Position numbers and translations under genes: made by a program. The notes beneath the pieces are model-generated. The model was not told where the DNA came from. It ran no database searches and saw only the letters and a list, made by a program, of their open reading frames with translations. From Kalaharituber pfeilii (lineage: Eukaryota > Ascomycota > Pezizomycetes > Pezizales > Pezizaceae), in contig WHUZ01000018.1 in NCBI GenBank assembly GCA_015179045.1, forward strand, positions 558,001-622,000: a stretch of DNA of 64,000 nucleotides, given 5' to 3'. Shown here in pieces: positions 51,474 to 64,000 of this stretch; position 1 is the stretch's first letter, and each line of letters starts with the position of its first letter.

Positions 51474-52997
51474 TCACTGTAGCTGCTCCTCTGCCGCCCT
51501 GTCTAACTTAGACACAGCAGCTGACCCATCCAACGCCGAGGTAGGATGCACAGACTGTTCTGTCAACGATGTATGCGACGCCGTCGGCATTAGCGGCGAC
51601 GCAGACTTCGGTGATACATCGTCGCTCCCAGCGCTCAGTCCCGCTCCTCCACCAGTGGAGGATCCAGTACTCTCCCTAAAGAACACTGTGGTAGCTACGC
51701 CCTCCATCACCTTCTCCAAGCTGTTCCTTCCGCCACTTCCCCCTCCACTACTGCCTTCAGCAATCGAGCTTCCACTCGCGTTGCTTACAGCTGCACTGCT
51801 TCCTGCTGCAGCAGGAAGAGTTCTTGATAAGCTTGAACTTCCCTGTATAATGTTTGCAAGGCTTGTATCGTTGGATTTCTCCAAGATATCCATGTAAGAT
51901 CTGCGTGCTGGGTCTGCTTGACGCTTCTTTTTTTTCTTTTCTCGCTTGTTTGACGGTCTCACGACAATCACAGGGACTGGAGAATGCTGAAGACAGTATT
52001 TTGAAACAGAGCCTGGCAGAAGTCCTTGGATCCCACCAAGAGAACGGCCACGAGTACCAACGATTAGAATTACTGGTTCGTAGATATGAATCTGCAGTAA
52101 AACAGTTCTTAGTCAGTCATCTGCATGTTCAAGGATATGCGGGTCTTCATACCATCCTCTGGATGGTGTCATGCACTTTGCCCACGGCAAATTCCAAAAC
52201 AATGCTAATTGCTTTATCTTCTTCGTTCTTATCAATGATCTCATTTAACAGTTTTCTGGCGTCCAGTCTGTATTGACGCTCCTGTTGGCCAGAGTCATTG
52301 GCCATCTTCGTATCCTTGTCTACAACCCGCAAGCACACAATCTCATCGCCATCGTCGACAAGCTCGTCAATGAGCCATTCTAGAGCAAATTCAGAATAGT
52401 CATTCTGGTCTGTCCCGCACAAGAAGGTGCGAGAGCGTCGGCTATAAGTGTAATCCTTGTGTTTTGCTTTAAGGGTAAGTGAAAAGTCAGTTGCATCCTT
52501 ATTATCGAATGTATCGAAGCTAACTCGCTTCAAGAAGGTACTGTCAATATAGAAGCTTAAGATTAGCTATATATATACATTTCTTTCGACCGTTCGCGCT
52601 CCAACTATGTTGCGAGCCGGCGGGAACAAGAAGAGAGAGTGGAGAAAGGCAATGTGGAGCACTACTCACGGCGGGGGCGGTGGTGACGACAGTGATCTTG
52701 GTCTGTCCTTGTTGCTGCCAGGCCTACCTGTAGTAGGGGTAGTATTGTTGAACGGGTTGCTTACATATGTTGTGCTCGGTGTCGAGGGGCCCGGTGCAGA
52801 GAAGAGTTGACGATCTCGACGGGTCTCTGTGGGCTCCTGAAAGGCAATAGATATCTTCCTTGGTATCTGCTGTAGCGGCTGAGGGTGCTGAAGTGGGGGG
52901 GGGTTTTCACATGTTGCTGCTGCTGCTGGCCACTAGTGTCTGATGGGGACAAAGGCAAGGTTGCCAGCTTCGGCGACGAAGAGACTGACGAAGACAT
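51474..52997 (-). CDS. Universal stress protein (UspA family) with extended tails
   Basis: Three exons: 52997-52670, 52540-52153 and 52091-51474. They sum to 1334 nt. One extra base in the C run (nine C on the coding strand, 52895-52903) gives 1335 nt and about 444 residues with every phase fitting. Without it the first exon stops early in PRHRAQHM. With it the frame reads through PRKISIAFQEPTETRRDRQL and VSNPFNNTTPTTGRP to the splice site at 52670. The USP fold lies at about 138-290: TFLCGTDQNDYSEFALEWLI, DEIVCLRVV and the nucleotide-binding loop VGTRGRSLGGIQGLLPGSVS (G-x2-G-x11-G-S), ending VPVIVVRP. A basic KREKKKKKRQ segment and a long Ser/Gly/Ala-rich C-terminal tail follow. USP proteins bind ATP and act in stress survival; the exact role here is unknown. 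Confidence 0.85.
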
Positions 52998-55900
52998 TCA
53001 GGGCTGTGCGGGATTTCCTTCGTAATCCTCTCGGTTCCTTTACTGCTTTCGTTTTTTGTTTTTTTTTTGTTTTTTTTTTTTCTTTTTTTGTTTTTTTTTT
53101 CTTTTTCTTTTTCCTTTTTCTTTTTTAATCTTGCACTGTGTCTGCCGTATTGGGGTTGCCTCACTGTTACTGGCAGGATTCGAGCGATGGGGGGGTGGAC
53201 GGGGGGGATGGATGTTTCGCGGGTGCCAGGGGTCGTGGATGTGAGATCAATTCGATTGAGCGCGGGGTTCAGAGATACGGCGTCCGCGGGCGGGGCGGGG
53301 CGGGGCCGGGGCGGGGCGGCGGCGGCGGGCGAGAGCGATGGGGAGCAGGCTGCGAACTGAGGACTGCGGGCAGGTGAGGGCCATCGCGGCGGGAGCTCCG
53401 TGCTTGCCGTTTGCGATGCCGAGCTGGCTTAGCTCTTGGTGCGGTGCTTGGTATCGCGCGGCGTGCTGGGCAATGCTCTCGAGCGCTCGCACAAGGCTCT
53501 CCCTGTCCCCATCATCATCTCCACTGCCCGATGGCCTCGCACAGCTTAGCACCCCCCCTCCCGCTGCTACATGCCCTGCACGGCACTCCGAGGCTCCCAG
53601 CCTCTACCAATCTCCCATCTGCCGCCTAGAGAACCCCCGCTGCACTAACAGATCAAACAGCCAAGCAATGCCAATGGCATGCAGTTTGTTGCAAAACTCA
53701 CGAGATCTTAAGCAGTTGCCCTCTCCAACTTAGGATACCATAGTGCTCTACACTAGCTCAAGATGCTTAGTTCATAGCCCAAGGGCTTGCAGCCGAAAGC
53801 AAGCTCACGCATACCCTGCATGCTGGCCGCGCATTTGAAGAGCCTCAGGAACCTTGGAGGCCCTACAGGTTCAGCAACAAGGATCAGCTTACTTACCCTC
53901 TGAAGTCAGAGGAAGCCAGTAGTGACCATGCCGCATTTCTTTTGAATTGTCAATCCGAGTACTACACCTGTTTCATGTGCATCAGTTACTCTCTCCTCCG
54001 CCTTTTACATAGCTACCTGGCGTCTCTTCGTTTGTCCCAAGCATCTCTTTCCCCCCCATCGTCGTTTCCCACGTTCATCTCTTACTATCATCATCTCTAT
54101 GAGCCCTCGATGAGTTTCAGCCTCTCATCCACTCTTCTGCAACAGCAAGGCTCATATATCGTTGAACGATACTTACAACTGGATGTCATTTGCACACGTC
54201 AAATTGATAATCGGCCCCCGTTATCAATTATCTAGGATCGCCACAAACCTGGCTCCGCTTTCAGTCACAAAATTGAGCTCCAGACACGCGGAACCGCACT
54301 TTCAGCTGAAACATGTCAAGTAGGCTCACGGCGCCCTTCATTCGCTAGCAGTCATGCTAGTGTAATCTGTCATCATAATGCTGCGCCAACCAGTGTATCA
54401 AATAACAGAACCTCGCCCAAGATCAAACTTGCATTCTGGTTTGCCAATTGTGGAAATTACAGCTGCGAGTGTGAATTGTTGCAGTCCCGTTTCAGGGGCA
54501 GCAGGTATTCGATTGGCAACTGCCAAGCCAACCTTATCGGGTGTCACATATCGGTCTGTTCACATGAATTGTCATGCCAGTGCCTGTAGCTTCAATACAT
54601 GGATTCAAAAGCCCAGCTGGCAGAAATTTGCAATTCAACGTTTCCACTCCTTACATTCTCATGACACTCTGATGATATTCAGGATTGAGTGGCAAAATGG
54701 TTATTCAAATCTGCGCCAGAATGAGGTCAATATGTATGCTCTGCTGGTGAGGTCTCAAACTTCCAATTGGGACTGGCAACATTCCGGACATCATTTTTAG
54801 GGTTGGCTGTCTCCTCAGAACTTGTATACACTTGTCGAATAAGTGAGGTCTCCTTGCTTTCGCTTGCTTCCTGTATGTGTCTGAATACTGTGTTTCAGAG
54901 GGGCAGGTATTGATTATTCAAGTTGGGAGTGGCCAGCTGAACTCTAGTTCCAACAAATACGTACACTGTTCAAATTCACATTTCATGTTCAACATGTTCA
55001 TGGCCCATCATGCCAAATTTGCAGAAGATGCCAAGTTGAAATCTGGAGAGCATATATCTGACTGGTTACTGGGTACGAGATCAGTTCTCGGGAGACAAGA
55101 TTGAATTCCAAGATCTTGCTAAGGATCATGTCATCTGCCTTCACTCTCACCCCTGCCGGAGGAGCTCATAAACACTTGAACAATCAAGATTTCACAAAAT
55201 GTTGCCTATTGTCACCTTAAATGGAAGTGACCAGAAGGATTAACGTCCACTGAATGACGCCAGAACTACGAACTCATCTAAGAAAAAAGGAAAATCACCA
55301 GAGATCCAGGGTTTCAGTTCTTATACATCTCAGTGATTTACATGACTACCTTTGCTTGACTTTGTATAAGCTGTTCAGCGCTCTTGAAAGACCTGACGCA
55401 CATAATCCAACTTTCCTATTCCAATATTTCTGTTAAGTCTGTTAAGCGTACTGTGAATTTTCTTTCTATTTTTTTTTTTTTTTTTTTTTTTTTTAGCGCA
55501 CATAATTGCCTGGAATCTCAACTGAAAATGGGCAGGCCTTAATTTGAAACCCCCTCAACTGTAAAGATATTCTTTCAGAAGTGCGCCAATTAAACCTAGA
55601 GGTGCGGATTACATGATTCTTATCTGCTCTGATTGCTTGTACAGCGATACCAACTGCGATGCCATGCAATGTATCCTGCGACGCAACAGGGAGCTTACTT
55701 ACTGCCAGTAATTCCACTTGCTCGCTTGTTTACAAACTTATTTCACCTGCACCTACTCTATGCAGCCCCAGAAGTCGGTGCGGAGCCTGCTGGTGGAGAT
55801 AGCGGTAGAGACAGATGTGGAGAGGGAATTTGTTGCTCACTTACATCTCATATGCCGTGCGATCTTTTCACTTTCTTTGCTTTTTCGCTCACCAATTAAA

Positions 55901-58900
55901 AACAGATACAGGTTTAACCTAATTCACAAGTAAGTTTTAAGCTCAACCAGAAGTGTCACCAGAGCAAGAACCTGAAGCAGTGGCAAGCTGTCCTTATGGC
56001 ATGATTGTCCGCTCTCCGCACACCAATGGATTTTTCAAAAGGGCATGACGTCACAATGGACCCTGTAACTGTTGAAGGTACCAGGATTTAATTGGCGATT
56101 GGCAGCAGATCATGAAGGCCGCCCCACAACTAAAGCTGGCAGGTTAAATGTGCATGTGTATGCAAATATGGCCTTAGCTGTGCGTTTCCTAACCTATCAA
56201 TGTAAGCCGCCCAATCCTGTGCTGTACAAACTGCCGCTCGCGAATATATGAATCGCCAAAGCATGGCAGATTCCATAGCCAAGGAAATACCGATGATTTG
56301 GCGGGCTGTGACATACAGATACGGTGAAGATTCCTATATCTTGTACTGGTGATTAAAGGTGTGAAAACTGCTGAAGATCTCTGTTCCTGTGTTTGTACGG
56401 TATAGGCGTCGCTCCAGACTAAGCGAGGCTCTCCTCCCTTATTCCAATATTGTGCCCGCTCCAACCGTAGTAAAACTTCCCGCGTGAATTCAGCAAGTCC
56501 ACATTTTTTACAACGCAACAATTTCCCATCTAGTTTTATGCCCTACTAATTATTATTGCAAAAGTTAAATGCGGGTTGAAATATAATACAAGAGCCAATC
56601 ATTGACTGCAAACTGGGAGGGCAAGTTAGCATAAGTGAGAATGACGAAGTTATGTCTGTCTATTCAGGATATGCACTCCTTGCATGCTTAGCATTCATTC
56701 CGGCCAGCCACCTGCTCATTGAGCACAGTGAGAATATGTCAAAGTGGGTAGAAAAAATATGTGCTCAAACTGCTTAAGTAGGTTACATATCATGTTGGTA
56801 GCTTGAGCCCCGGCCAATGGCGCTTCATTTACAGCCTCGATTGATCGTTCACGCGTTCGGGGGGATTTATGAGAAAGACTTAGGCTGCCTTGTCTTCAAA
56901 GGTCCATAGTGTAATTCAACCGAAGTGGGAGCTATACTTCCTATCCCTCCATCAAGCAATAATAGCTAGGTTAATCTTTCTTGGAGCTAGATAGCGAAGT
57001 ACTTCAACAGTATATTTAACGCTGGAGGTCCAGGGTGCCAAGACCCCACCACAGCTGGATCCACACCTGCTGTACCTCCACATCTGGTAATATTTATGCA
57101 GCCTCGAGTGTGTCATGGCCTCGTTGCATACTTTGTCCACTCTGACAGTTCGTTGATTCCATTCAATCTCCATTTAAAGCCCGCAGTAGAATGTCTGCAA
57201 TTATCAACAGTAGTCTGGATATTGTGGGAGGTTTCCGTCATTTGATTGCCATTTGGGTGCATGAGTTTGATTGTCGGATTGCAGCTGCTGCTAGCTATAT
57301 ATCATACCAGTCTTCAAGTATCGAGATTGACAGACTATTGAAACACGTTACGTTTATGGTATATGCATCTAGGCAGGTACGAGTCTTGCTTTATCAGCAG
57401 TGCTTTTGTGGTCCTATGTTATTATTGCAGTTTGAGGAAGAGAAAGACATGGTTGATAGGGGGTACGCAGTGCAATACTCTTATTTTAGTCTGATCCTCT
57501 TGTTTCCAGGAGATGGGAGAGTCGTGCTGAGTTGAGCTAGCAAAACTTACCTTTGTTGGTACATGTAAGACGTAGTTGGTTGCCTAGTCTGTGTTTCTAC
57601 CGGGAGGTACAATTACTATATACCTATTCTGGCAATGATCAGGTGACAAATGTTTGATGCACTTGAAAATGATCCCGTAGGCAGCATAATTGCTTTTCTT
57701 CGTATCTGTATATACAAGCAATATCCAGTGTTGATTTGTGGTCTTACAACACCAACAACTGTAAATCTAGCCACCTAGTCACTAATACAATCAGCCTTCC
57801 TCGCGCCCAGATTGAACTCGAAATGCCAACTCTAGATAGCTCCCTATAGCTGTCTTTTAGAATCAACCTCATGCACGTGTAATTGCAAACTTTACTACTT
57901 CTTGATACAAAGGTGGGGGGGAGACGCGGGGATCGCTATCACAGAGATCTACATTTTGGCGCATTAAATAGTTGCGTCTCTTTGAGAGGAGCGCTTGAGG
58001 AGTGTTACAATAATGCAGATCTGTAGCATTTCTGTTCACGATTTTTTGTGTTGACCTACATACATACATATATCTCTTTTAATTGAAGTGCCCTCCTCAC
58101 CCTGAACGAGTTCGATCATATCATTTTACATCGATATCATGTATCGTAGGGCAGGTTTTAATGCTGCTTGCCGCCCACCTAACAAACCGTAGGTATATCA
58201 TAGTACTTTCTTGTACTTGCCCTCATACTTCTTTTCATGTATATTATACTATACGTACTCGATTTCATGTACCAAATGCTTATTGATCCATCAACCTATC
58301 CATTAGTCCAAGCAGCTCCACAAGTAAGAATTATATACGTACTAGCCAGTTTGCCAGGCCGTATGGCCGGCAATTAAGGCGTACATATGTATTGTCTAGT
58401 ACTCCGCTCTTTACTAGCGCAAGAGAATGTACATGTACGATGATGTGTAGACGAACATTACCAAATTTGGCAATGACCTATTCATAGGCTGAGGGGCGCA
58501 CCCCGCCACAGCTCAACCAATTGCAACCGCAAGTCCTAATCTAACTTTAACTCTTTCCTTTTATGGGCGGTTCCAAGAAAATAAACGAAATCTGAGATTT
58601 TTTGTTTGTTATGTTAACCCCAAATTCCTTTGTATAATCATATCTCAATTAGACCTCTGTACTAGATTTATAGCATAATGAACAAGTTTCTATATCGGGC
58701 ACTAGAGGTGAGGAACTCTAAGGATGGTCATGAGAAGGCTCGACAACTGCCATCTGAGGCACGAAGATGACGAAGACGATGAAGACGATATTGAACAGAA
58801 TACAAACAATACCCTGTTTATGATCTCAAATATCTGACTCATACAGGTGCTACCGTTCGTTGATCATACCGGTCAAGCTCCCCCAGCCACTCACGTCGTG

Positions 58901-61900
58901 ACATGAAATAACCTATTATCATGAAGGCAAAATGGCATCAGTGCAGCATAATTTAAGTACCCATATATCAGTATACTTGGATAGACATATCGTACCATCC
59001 TATCCAAATGTTGCCCATCTATCTAAACGATTTTTAGTCTGAGGTTCTATTGGACAATTTGATTCATATGCCTATGACATAGCCATGATTGCTTGAGTCC
59101 CCCGTAGCAGTGGCGATGTTGCATGACAATTGTATAAGATGCCTTGACTATCGTGGTTCCGCGAGTTTCTATGGACACGGTGGTGGGATGTACCATGTTG
59201 GGATGATCAAAGACAAAAAAGGCAATTATTTGTGGTTCTCTTCCAATAATTCCTAATATTTCCGATTCCAAAATGCCACAGTGTGAGTAGCGAGAGGAGG
59301 GAGAGTGCGGGGGCTAGAGCGTTAGGATGAGACCCCTGGTCATGGCATGCGCAGTGAGGGTTACGTAGTCTGACGACGTTGGTACTCGTAGAATTCAGAG
59401 ATGAATTGGGGGGGGGTTCACATATGCGTGGCCTCTATATGTGGCCGTGGAAGGGCGGACTCCGAAGAGTTGCGCCTAACGCCAATTCATGTAAGAAGCA
59501 AATGTTAATGGTAGGAGAAGCATGCGAGGTCAATATTAACAAGGATCCAAGTTCCGTCGTATCATGGAGTTTATGTTAGAGTAGCGGAAACTAGCAAAGT
59601 TAAGCCGTACAAAGTGAGGCACTCCAATATAGGCACTGATAGATATCCAGGCTGTTTTAAGATTTCTTGATTATGGTTCAGGAGGGCTATCCAGTGGTTA
59701 TTGTAGTGTTCAGGTGGTTAGCACAGGAAGCACTACAACTCAGCAGCATCAGTGCAGTGTTTCATTGCAAGGTTCAATGGTGGTATGTGTGAGGCTTATT
59801 AATTGATGGTCGTATTCCTTGATTACCAGAAGAGCAAAAGTGAGCTGAAATAACGAAAGCAATATATATTGCAGTGTTAGTTTATGGACGAGAAGAGAGC
59901 AGGAAGCATGTTGATTACCTAGTCTTGAGAATCGATTACCTATCCTGATAAGAAATATATTGAGATGGTCGGGGCAATATATTGCGCACTCGATTCTATT
60001 GCCTGTCAAAACTCAACAAACCGCTAGTTCACATGACGGCGTCTGTATGCGTGTCCATCCAATTTATAATTAGTACCTGGTATTTTATTGTTTATTTGTG
60101 GTTGATATGTTTTGATAGGGTCTGGAGTTGCTACGTGCACTGTCTGTGCACCAGTAACTTCTACTCCCATACTATGTAGTCTCGTGCCTACACGCTACAT
60201 AGATTGGTACAGTAATCATAAGTTTTAGCTTTGAAACTTATCGATAACGAATTCCAAAATAAGCGAAACGTTGCGCAATAAGAGAGCAGTGAGCGATGCT
60301 GCAGAAAATTGAATGGGGCGTTGCGTGTCAGCAAGGGTAGACGTATACGTAGCGTTGCTTCATATGTATTGGATGACAGGCATTTGAAAAGATGCAGAGT
60401 CATCACTCCTCTCATTTTATTCTCCTTGGTCATTTGGAGATATCTCCGACTTGCTGCGAAGGTGGTGTGGCGAGGTGAGGGCCATGTTGCTGGCCAGGGC
60501 CTTATGGAGCCAGAGAAGTGTTACCAATGGTCATATGAAACAAGGTGAAGTACATTGTAGTCCCTGTATAGCCGGATCCGAGTGTGCCCATGGCAATGGT
60601 GAGCGGGGAAGATGGGAATGTGGGGAGATGGGGATGTTGATGAGTTAGCAGTTGCATTAAGTAGATCATAGCCCAGAACTGAAATTATCGGCTTATGAGT
60701 TCTAGGGCTAGTAGTTGAGTTCTGTTTGGTTGACGAACTCTGCTGAATGTTTTGATTGGAAGAAGAGAACTGATCATGGGAACCTGCATACATATTTCCT
60801 AGTCTAGTTGGAGCGCTATTTCCCAGTTCACGTTTTAAAAAGCACAGGTCAGTAATAATGGTTCTCAATATAGAATATGCAGTGAATGCAGTAAATCTGG
60901 CTATTTATTCATCGAGGCATGATCCCACATATGTAGAACCTGATTCTCCAACACAACAACAAAAGTACGTAAAGGTATGATCGACTCCTTGAGGATTCCA
61001 CTTACTCACATCAGTACTCACATCGTAGTTTTGAAGCAACGACTTTGCGGTAAGATCGCTTTCTGTTATTCTGTTGTTTATTCATGCCTGAATGTGGATC
61101 AAGACGCGTAAAGGGTAATCTCCCATACGCCGTATCATTCTTCGCCTCGCCGCGCGGCCCAATCGCCGACTCCGACCCGACACCAACCCGAACGCCGATC
61201 AATAGATGAAGTGATCGACCCAGCTTCCGTTGCCCATCGATCTTGACCAAATTGGTTTCCTTCAACCCGCTGGTAGATCGCATGAAGGAGCTGACAACCA
61301 TATCGATGAAAGTAAACACACCGGAAACAGTAATATCCTACCGTGACTTGTCCACAAGCATCTTGATGCATGCGCGGCACGGTTACCAGTACCGCCGCCG
61401 GCCGGCATCAGGGTTTGACAGCCCGAAAAACAGTCGAGCGATCCCGTGCCGTAGCCTGCAATGCCGACACGCTTCTTCTAGGGCAACAAAGTACTGGACA
61501 TTGAGCAGACGGGATTGCGCCGCGCAGAGCAGATTGCGTGCGGGTTGAATGTGTATCATTCATATGATGTGGAAATTTGGATCGGAAGTAGACAACAAAT
61601 CGTTATATGCAGACTACTGTCCGCCGTTTCATTGCATTGAGATGATTACAACCTATTCCGTGGCAATAGCATTCGAATCAATAGGCGTAGTGAGGCAAGT
61701 ATCCACATTATAGTCTTCATTACTATTAGAACCCAGCTTGCCTATCCTAGCTTGGTCTCAGCATATTATCCACACAACTAGACGCAGCTCTCCAACTGAA
61801 CAGCAACTGCGCCGCAGTTGCGCCCTTTCGCCCGTTATGATTGGAGAAGCATATTGCATTAAGGAAAGGCACATGATATGGATCACGGGAATCCAAAATT

Positions 61901-64000
61901 GCTGAACTGATCTACAGGATGGCGCAGAAGCCTGCACCAGGCCAATAGACCTTTAAACGTTGTCCCGAGCACTGGGACTGCATAAACAGGTACGTATGCA
62001 GACACGTGAAGCCTATGGTGTGATGAATATGTAGAATTTGTAACCCCCATACCATGAAGGCGAGGCTATCAACACACCACTAACTCTCATCATTGAAAGG
62101 ATCAACTAAGATGGTAAGTGGTCATGATAAGTAACCATCCCCATCCATTCAAGTAGCTATATTGATCATGTCCATCATTACAATAGCCCACCTCAGTCCA
62201 AACTCAAAGCGCAAAGGATCCTTCACATGCACATTATCGGTGGCATGATATGTTGTTTAAGGAGCATATGGTTGTCGATCACCCCAACAACGGAGGATTT
62301 CGAAAATTGGGAATACCAGTCGTTGTGGTAACTGAGTAGCCTGTGGTCGTAGTGTGGGTGATTCCCGCACAGCAGCGCAATGTATGATAGAGAAATAGGA
62401 AAGCACAAAGATATAGACGGTTGAGAATGGAGAGATTTTGGATGTAGGCATCGAAGGCTAGAAGGATGAGAAAAAAACGATGAGAGTTATACATACGGTG
62501 TGCGCTATGTAAACTTAGATGCAACTTTTTTAAAAGATTTGAAGGCGAAAGAGAAAAGGCGCCACGGGTACTGTGACCATCAAAGCACTCTACATGGTTC
62601 ATTCTATAGCTTATACAAGTAGAGTATATAGCAAATCAACTAATCCAATGACTTTCCGATTCAGTGCCATGTCATCAATGTCTCCTCCTCCTCCTCCTCC
62701 TGTTCAATAGAAGCGATAGCCTCTCGTTATATGAGGTAATGTATGCACTGCAGACTCTATTTCCCCACCCAAAATCTGGAGACGTTGTCAGTAAGGGGAC
62801 GGAAAGGTGGGATCTCTAGCTAGTGCGTAGACGTGGGGGAGAGTTAACCTTAAGTTACAAGGCGTAGAGTCCCGTAACATTTCATCATTCAAGGTGAGAA
62901 GCAGGAATGAGAAGTTTTGTCAGAGAGTGGGGAAGGAAGGGTGCCGCCATCGTAAGCTGCCCTACTCTAGAGTGGCATTGTGATTGTTGGCTGGCAGCCT
63001 ACGTATATACTGGCTAGATGAAGACTCAAAAATGGTGCGATGAAATGAAACGGAATTGGTAGGAATAACTGAGCTGGATTGGAGTCGAATAATCTATAGC
63101 AGCATAAGCTCGTAATATCCAGAGTACTACCTATGACACACCATATGTACCATTTGTGTAGTAGTGCGCGTCAACCCCCCACGAAAAGAAAACAAGAGCT
63201 GGGACAGGAAAACTGGGAAATAGAACAAAGAAAAATAAAACAAAGAATGTCTGAGAAAAATTGCCAAATAATTAATAGGACAGCGAAACAACACCAGAAC
63301 ATATAACCAGCCCCCCTGACATGAGCCGGCACAAAGGAGTAAATGAAAGCTTTTACTGGATGGAAAGTATTTAAGTTTGGCTTGATGCCAACAGTCGAAT
63401 GCAATCTTCCCATAAAAGAGCAATTTAGAGTGGACACACGACCACACAAAGCAAGACTTAACACAAGGAAAAGAATAAAATTCTTTCATCTTTCATTTCA
63501 TTGCGATCTCCGTGGTCACTCCACCCCTAATGTTTAACACACGAAAACTTTAAAGGTATAATTGTAAAAAAAAAACTGAGTTTGTCTCTCACTCATATCT
63601 TTTTTTTTTTTTTTTTTTTTTTGAAGGGGGAGTTTGTCTGTTTATTCCTTTGTAGCTAGCTATCCCTTCCTGCTCCCTCCGATCGCCATGCCAAATCTAC
63701 AATGTCTCCAACCTAAAGGGATCGTCCTTGGTTTCTTTCCCCCACCGTCACGATAAATCCGCCCAGTACCAAGTCAAGGCCCTACTCCACTTTCCAACGG
63801 AGTATGCCCCAATAACCAAAGCAGAAAATCAGGAAGACATTAACCCCGATGCTCCCGCTATTTACCCATTCTCCCACATGCAGTTAAAGGAATAAATAAA
63901 CTATAGATGATAATGAGATACAAGAATCGAAAAAGAAAATAACTAGTGGCGATGCAGATGTACTAAAAAGTGCTGTGCAAGTTAAAATTCCCAATTGACA
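52998..64000. other. Long non-coding stretch, no gene firmly supported
   Basis: A T-rich tract (53050-53130) and a GC-rich island (53190-53620, many GGGGC units) lie upstream of the stress-protein gene. Farther right I see no domain-bearing frame. A 26-base T run sits at 55469-55494, a 23-base T run at 63600-63622 and a TCC tandem at about 62681-62701. The A-rich + strand at about 63180-63480 and at 63880-63960 resembles the 3' UTRs of the minus-strand genes here, so a minus-strand gene may lie beyond the right edge; that is inference. Confidence 0.45.
57191..57535 (+). CDS. Doubtful small spliced open reading frame
   Basis: An open frame of 114 codons begins at ATG 57191 (MSAIINSSLDIVGGF). 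It contains two intron-like segments: GTACGAGT to TTGCAG (about 57377-57430) and GTACGC to TTCCAG (about 57464-57510). Splicing both would leave roughly 75-80 residues, including FEEEKDMVDR. No family is recognised and the whole frame is also open unspliced. It may be a small hypothetical gene, a decayed fragment or chance. Confidence 0.2.
   Translation: MSAIINSSLDIVGGFRHLIAIWVHEFDCRIAAAASYISYQSSSIEIDRLLKHVTFMVYASRQVRVLLYQQCFCGPMLLLQFEEEKDMVDRGYAVQYSYFSLILLFPGDGRVVLS

Noticed and set aside
55493..55717. Minus-strand 74-codon frame ending next to a 26-base A run, considered as a retro-copied gene end
   Set aside because: No homology recognised, no untranslated part before the A run and no target-site duplication seen.
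61011..61548. GC-richer block with open frames on both strands, considered as a transposase relic
   Set aside because: No catalytic motif, terminal repeats or recognisable transposase signature.

Overview
The window looks like nuclear DNA of a filamentous ascomycete (Pezizomycotina). It carries a NoxR-type NADPH-oxidase regulator, a Pianissimo/Rictor-type TORC2 subunit, a peroxisomal uricase and a CrgA-like RING/LON protein. Introns are short (mostly 44-72 nt) with CTAAC or CTGAC branch motifs. I could not place it in a class. Genes are sparse: I support seven protein-coding genes and one decayed gene in 64 kb, with long non-coding stretches rich in homopolymers, G-runs and simple repeats.

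Layout. 1-4686: no supported gene. 4687-9604 (-): a 1562-residue F-box protein that also has a CCCH zinc finger and a CCHC zinc knuckle, rebuilt from five exons, one junction being a GC-AG intron. 9605-13652: divergent intergenic region with a GC-rich, G-run-rich island. 13653-15405 (+): a fungal protein with two RRM-like domains, five exons. 15406-23459: no supported gene, one 67-bp mini inverted repeat. 23460-25148 (-): single-exon RING/RING/LON protein. 25149-32853: nothing supported. 32854-37634 (-): Rictor-like TORC2 subunit, 17 exons. 37635-46943: uricase (40294-41373, +) between two diverged, oppositely oriented copies of a tRNA-derived SINE-like element, a 110-bp hairpin repeat, and a pseudogene of the SOD1 copper chaperone CCS1 (about 43585-44602, +). 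46944-48946 (+): noxR, seven exons. 51474-52997 (-): universal stress protein. 52998-64000: no supported gene, one doubtful small spliced candidate.

The genes do not form a cluster or operon-like unit. Several relate to stress, redox and growth control: NoxR (superoxide production), the dead CCS1 copy (superoxide removal), uricase (hydrogen peroxide made in peroxisomes), a universal stress protein and TORC2. This may simply be chance neighbourhood.

Two genes (Rictor-like and universal stress protein) each need one base added in a homopolymer to stay open. This suggests either residual sequencing errors or real frameshifts. The CCS1 copy is different: it has nonsense codons, several frameshifts and a broken splice donor.
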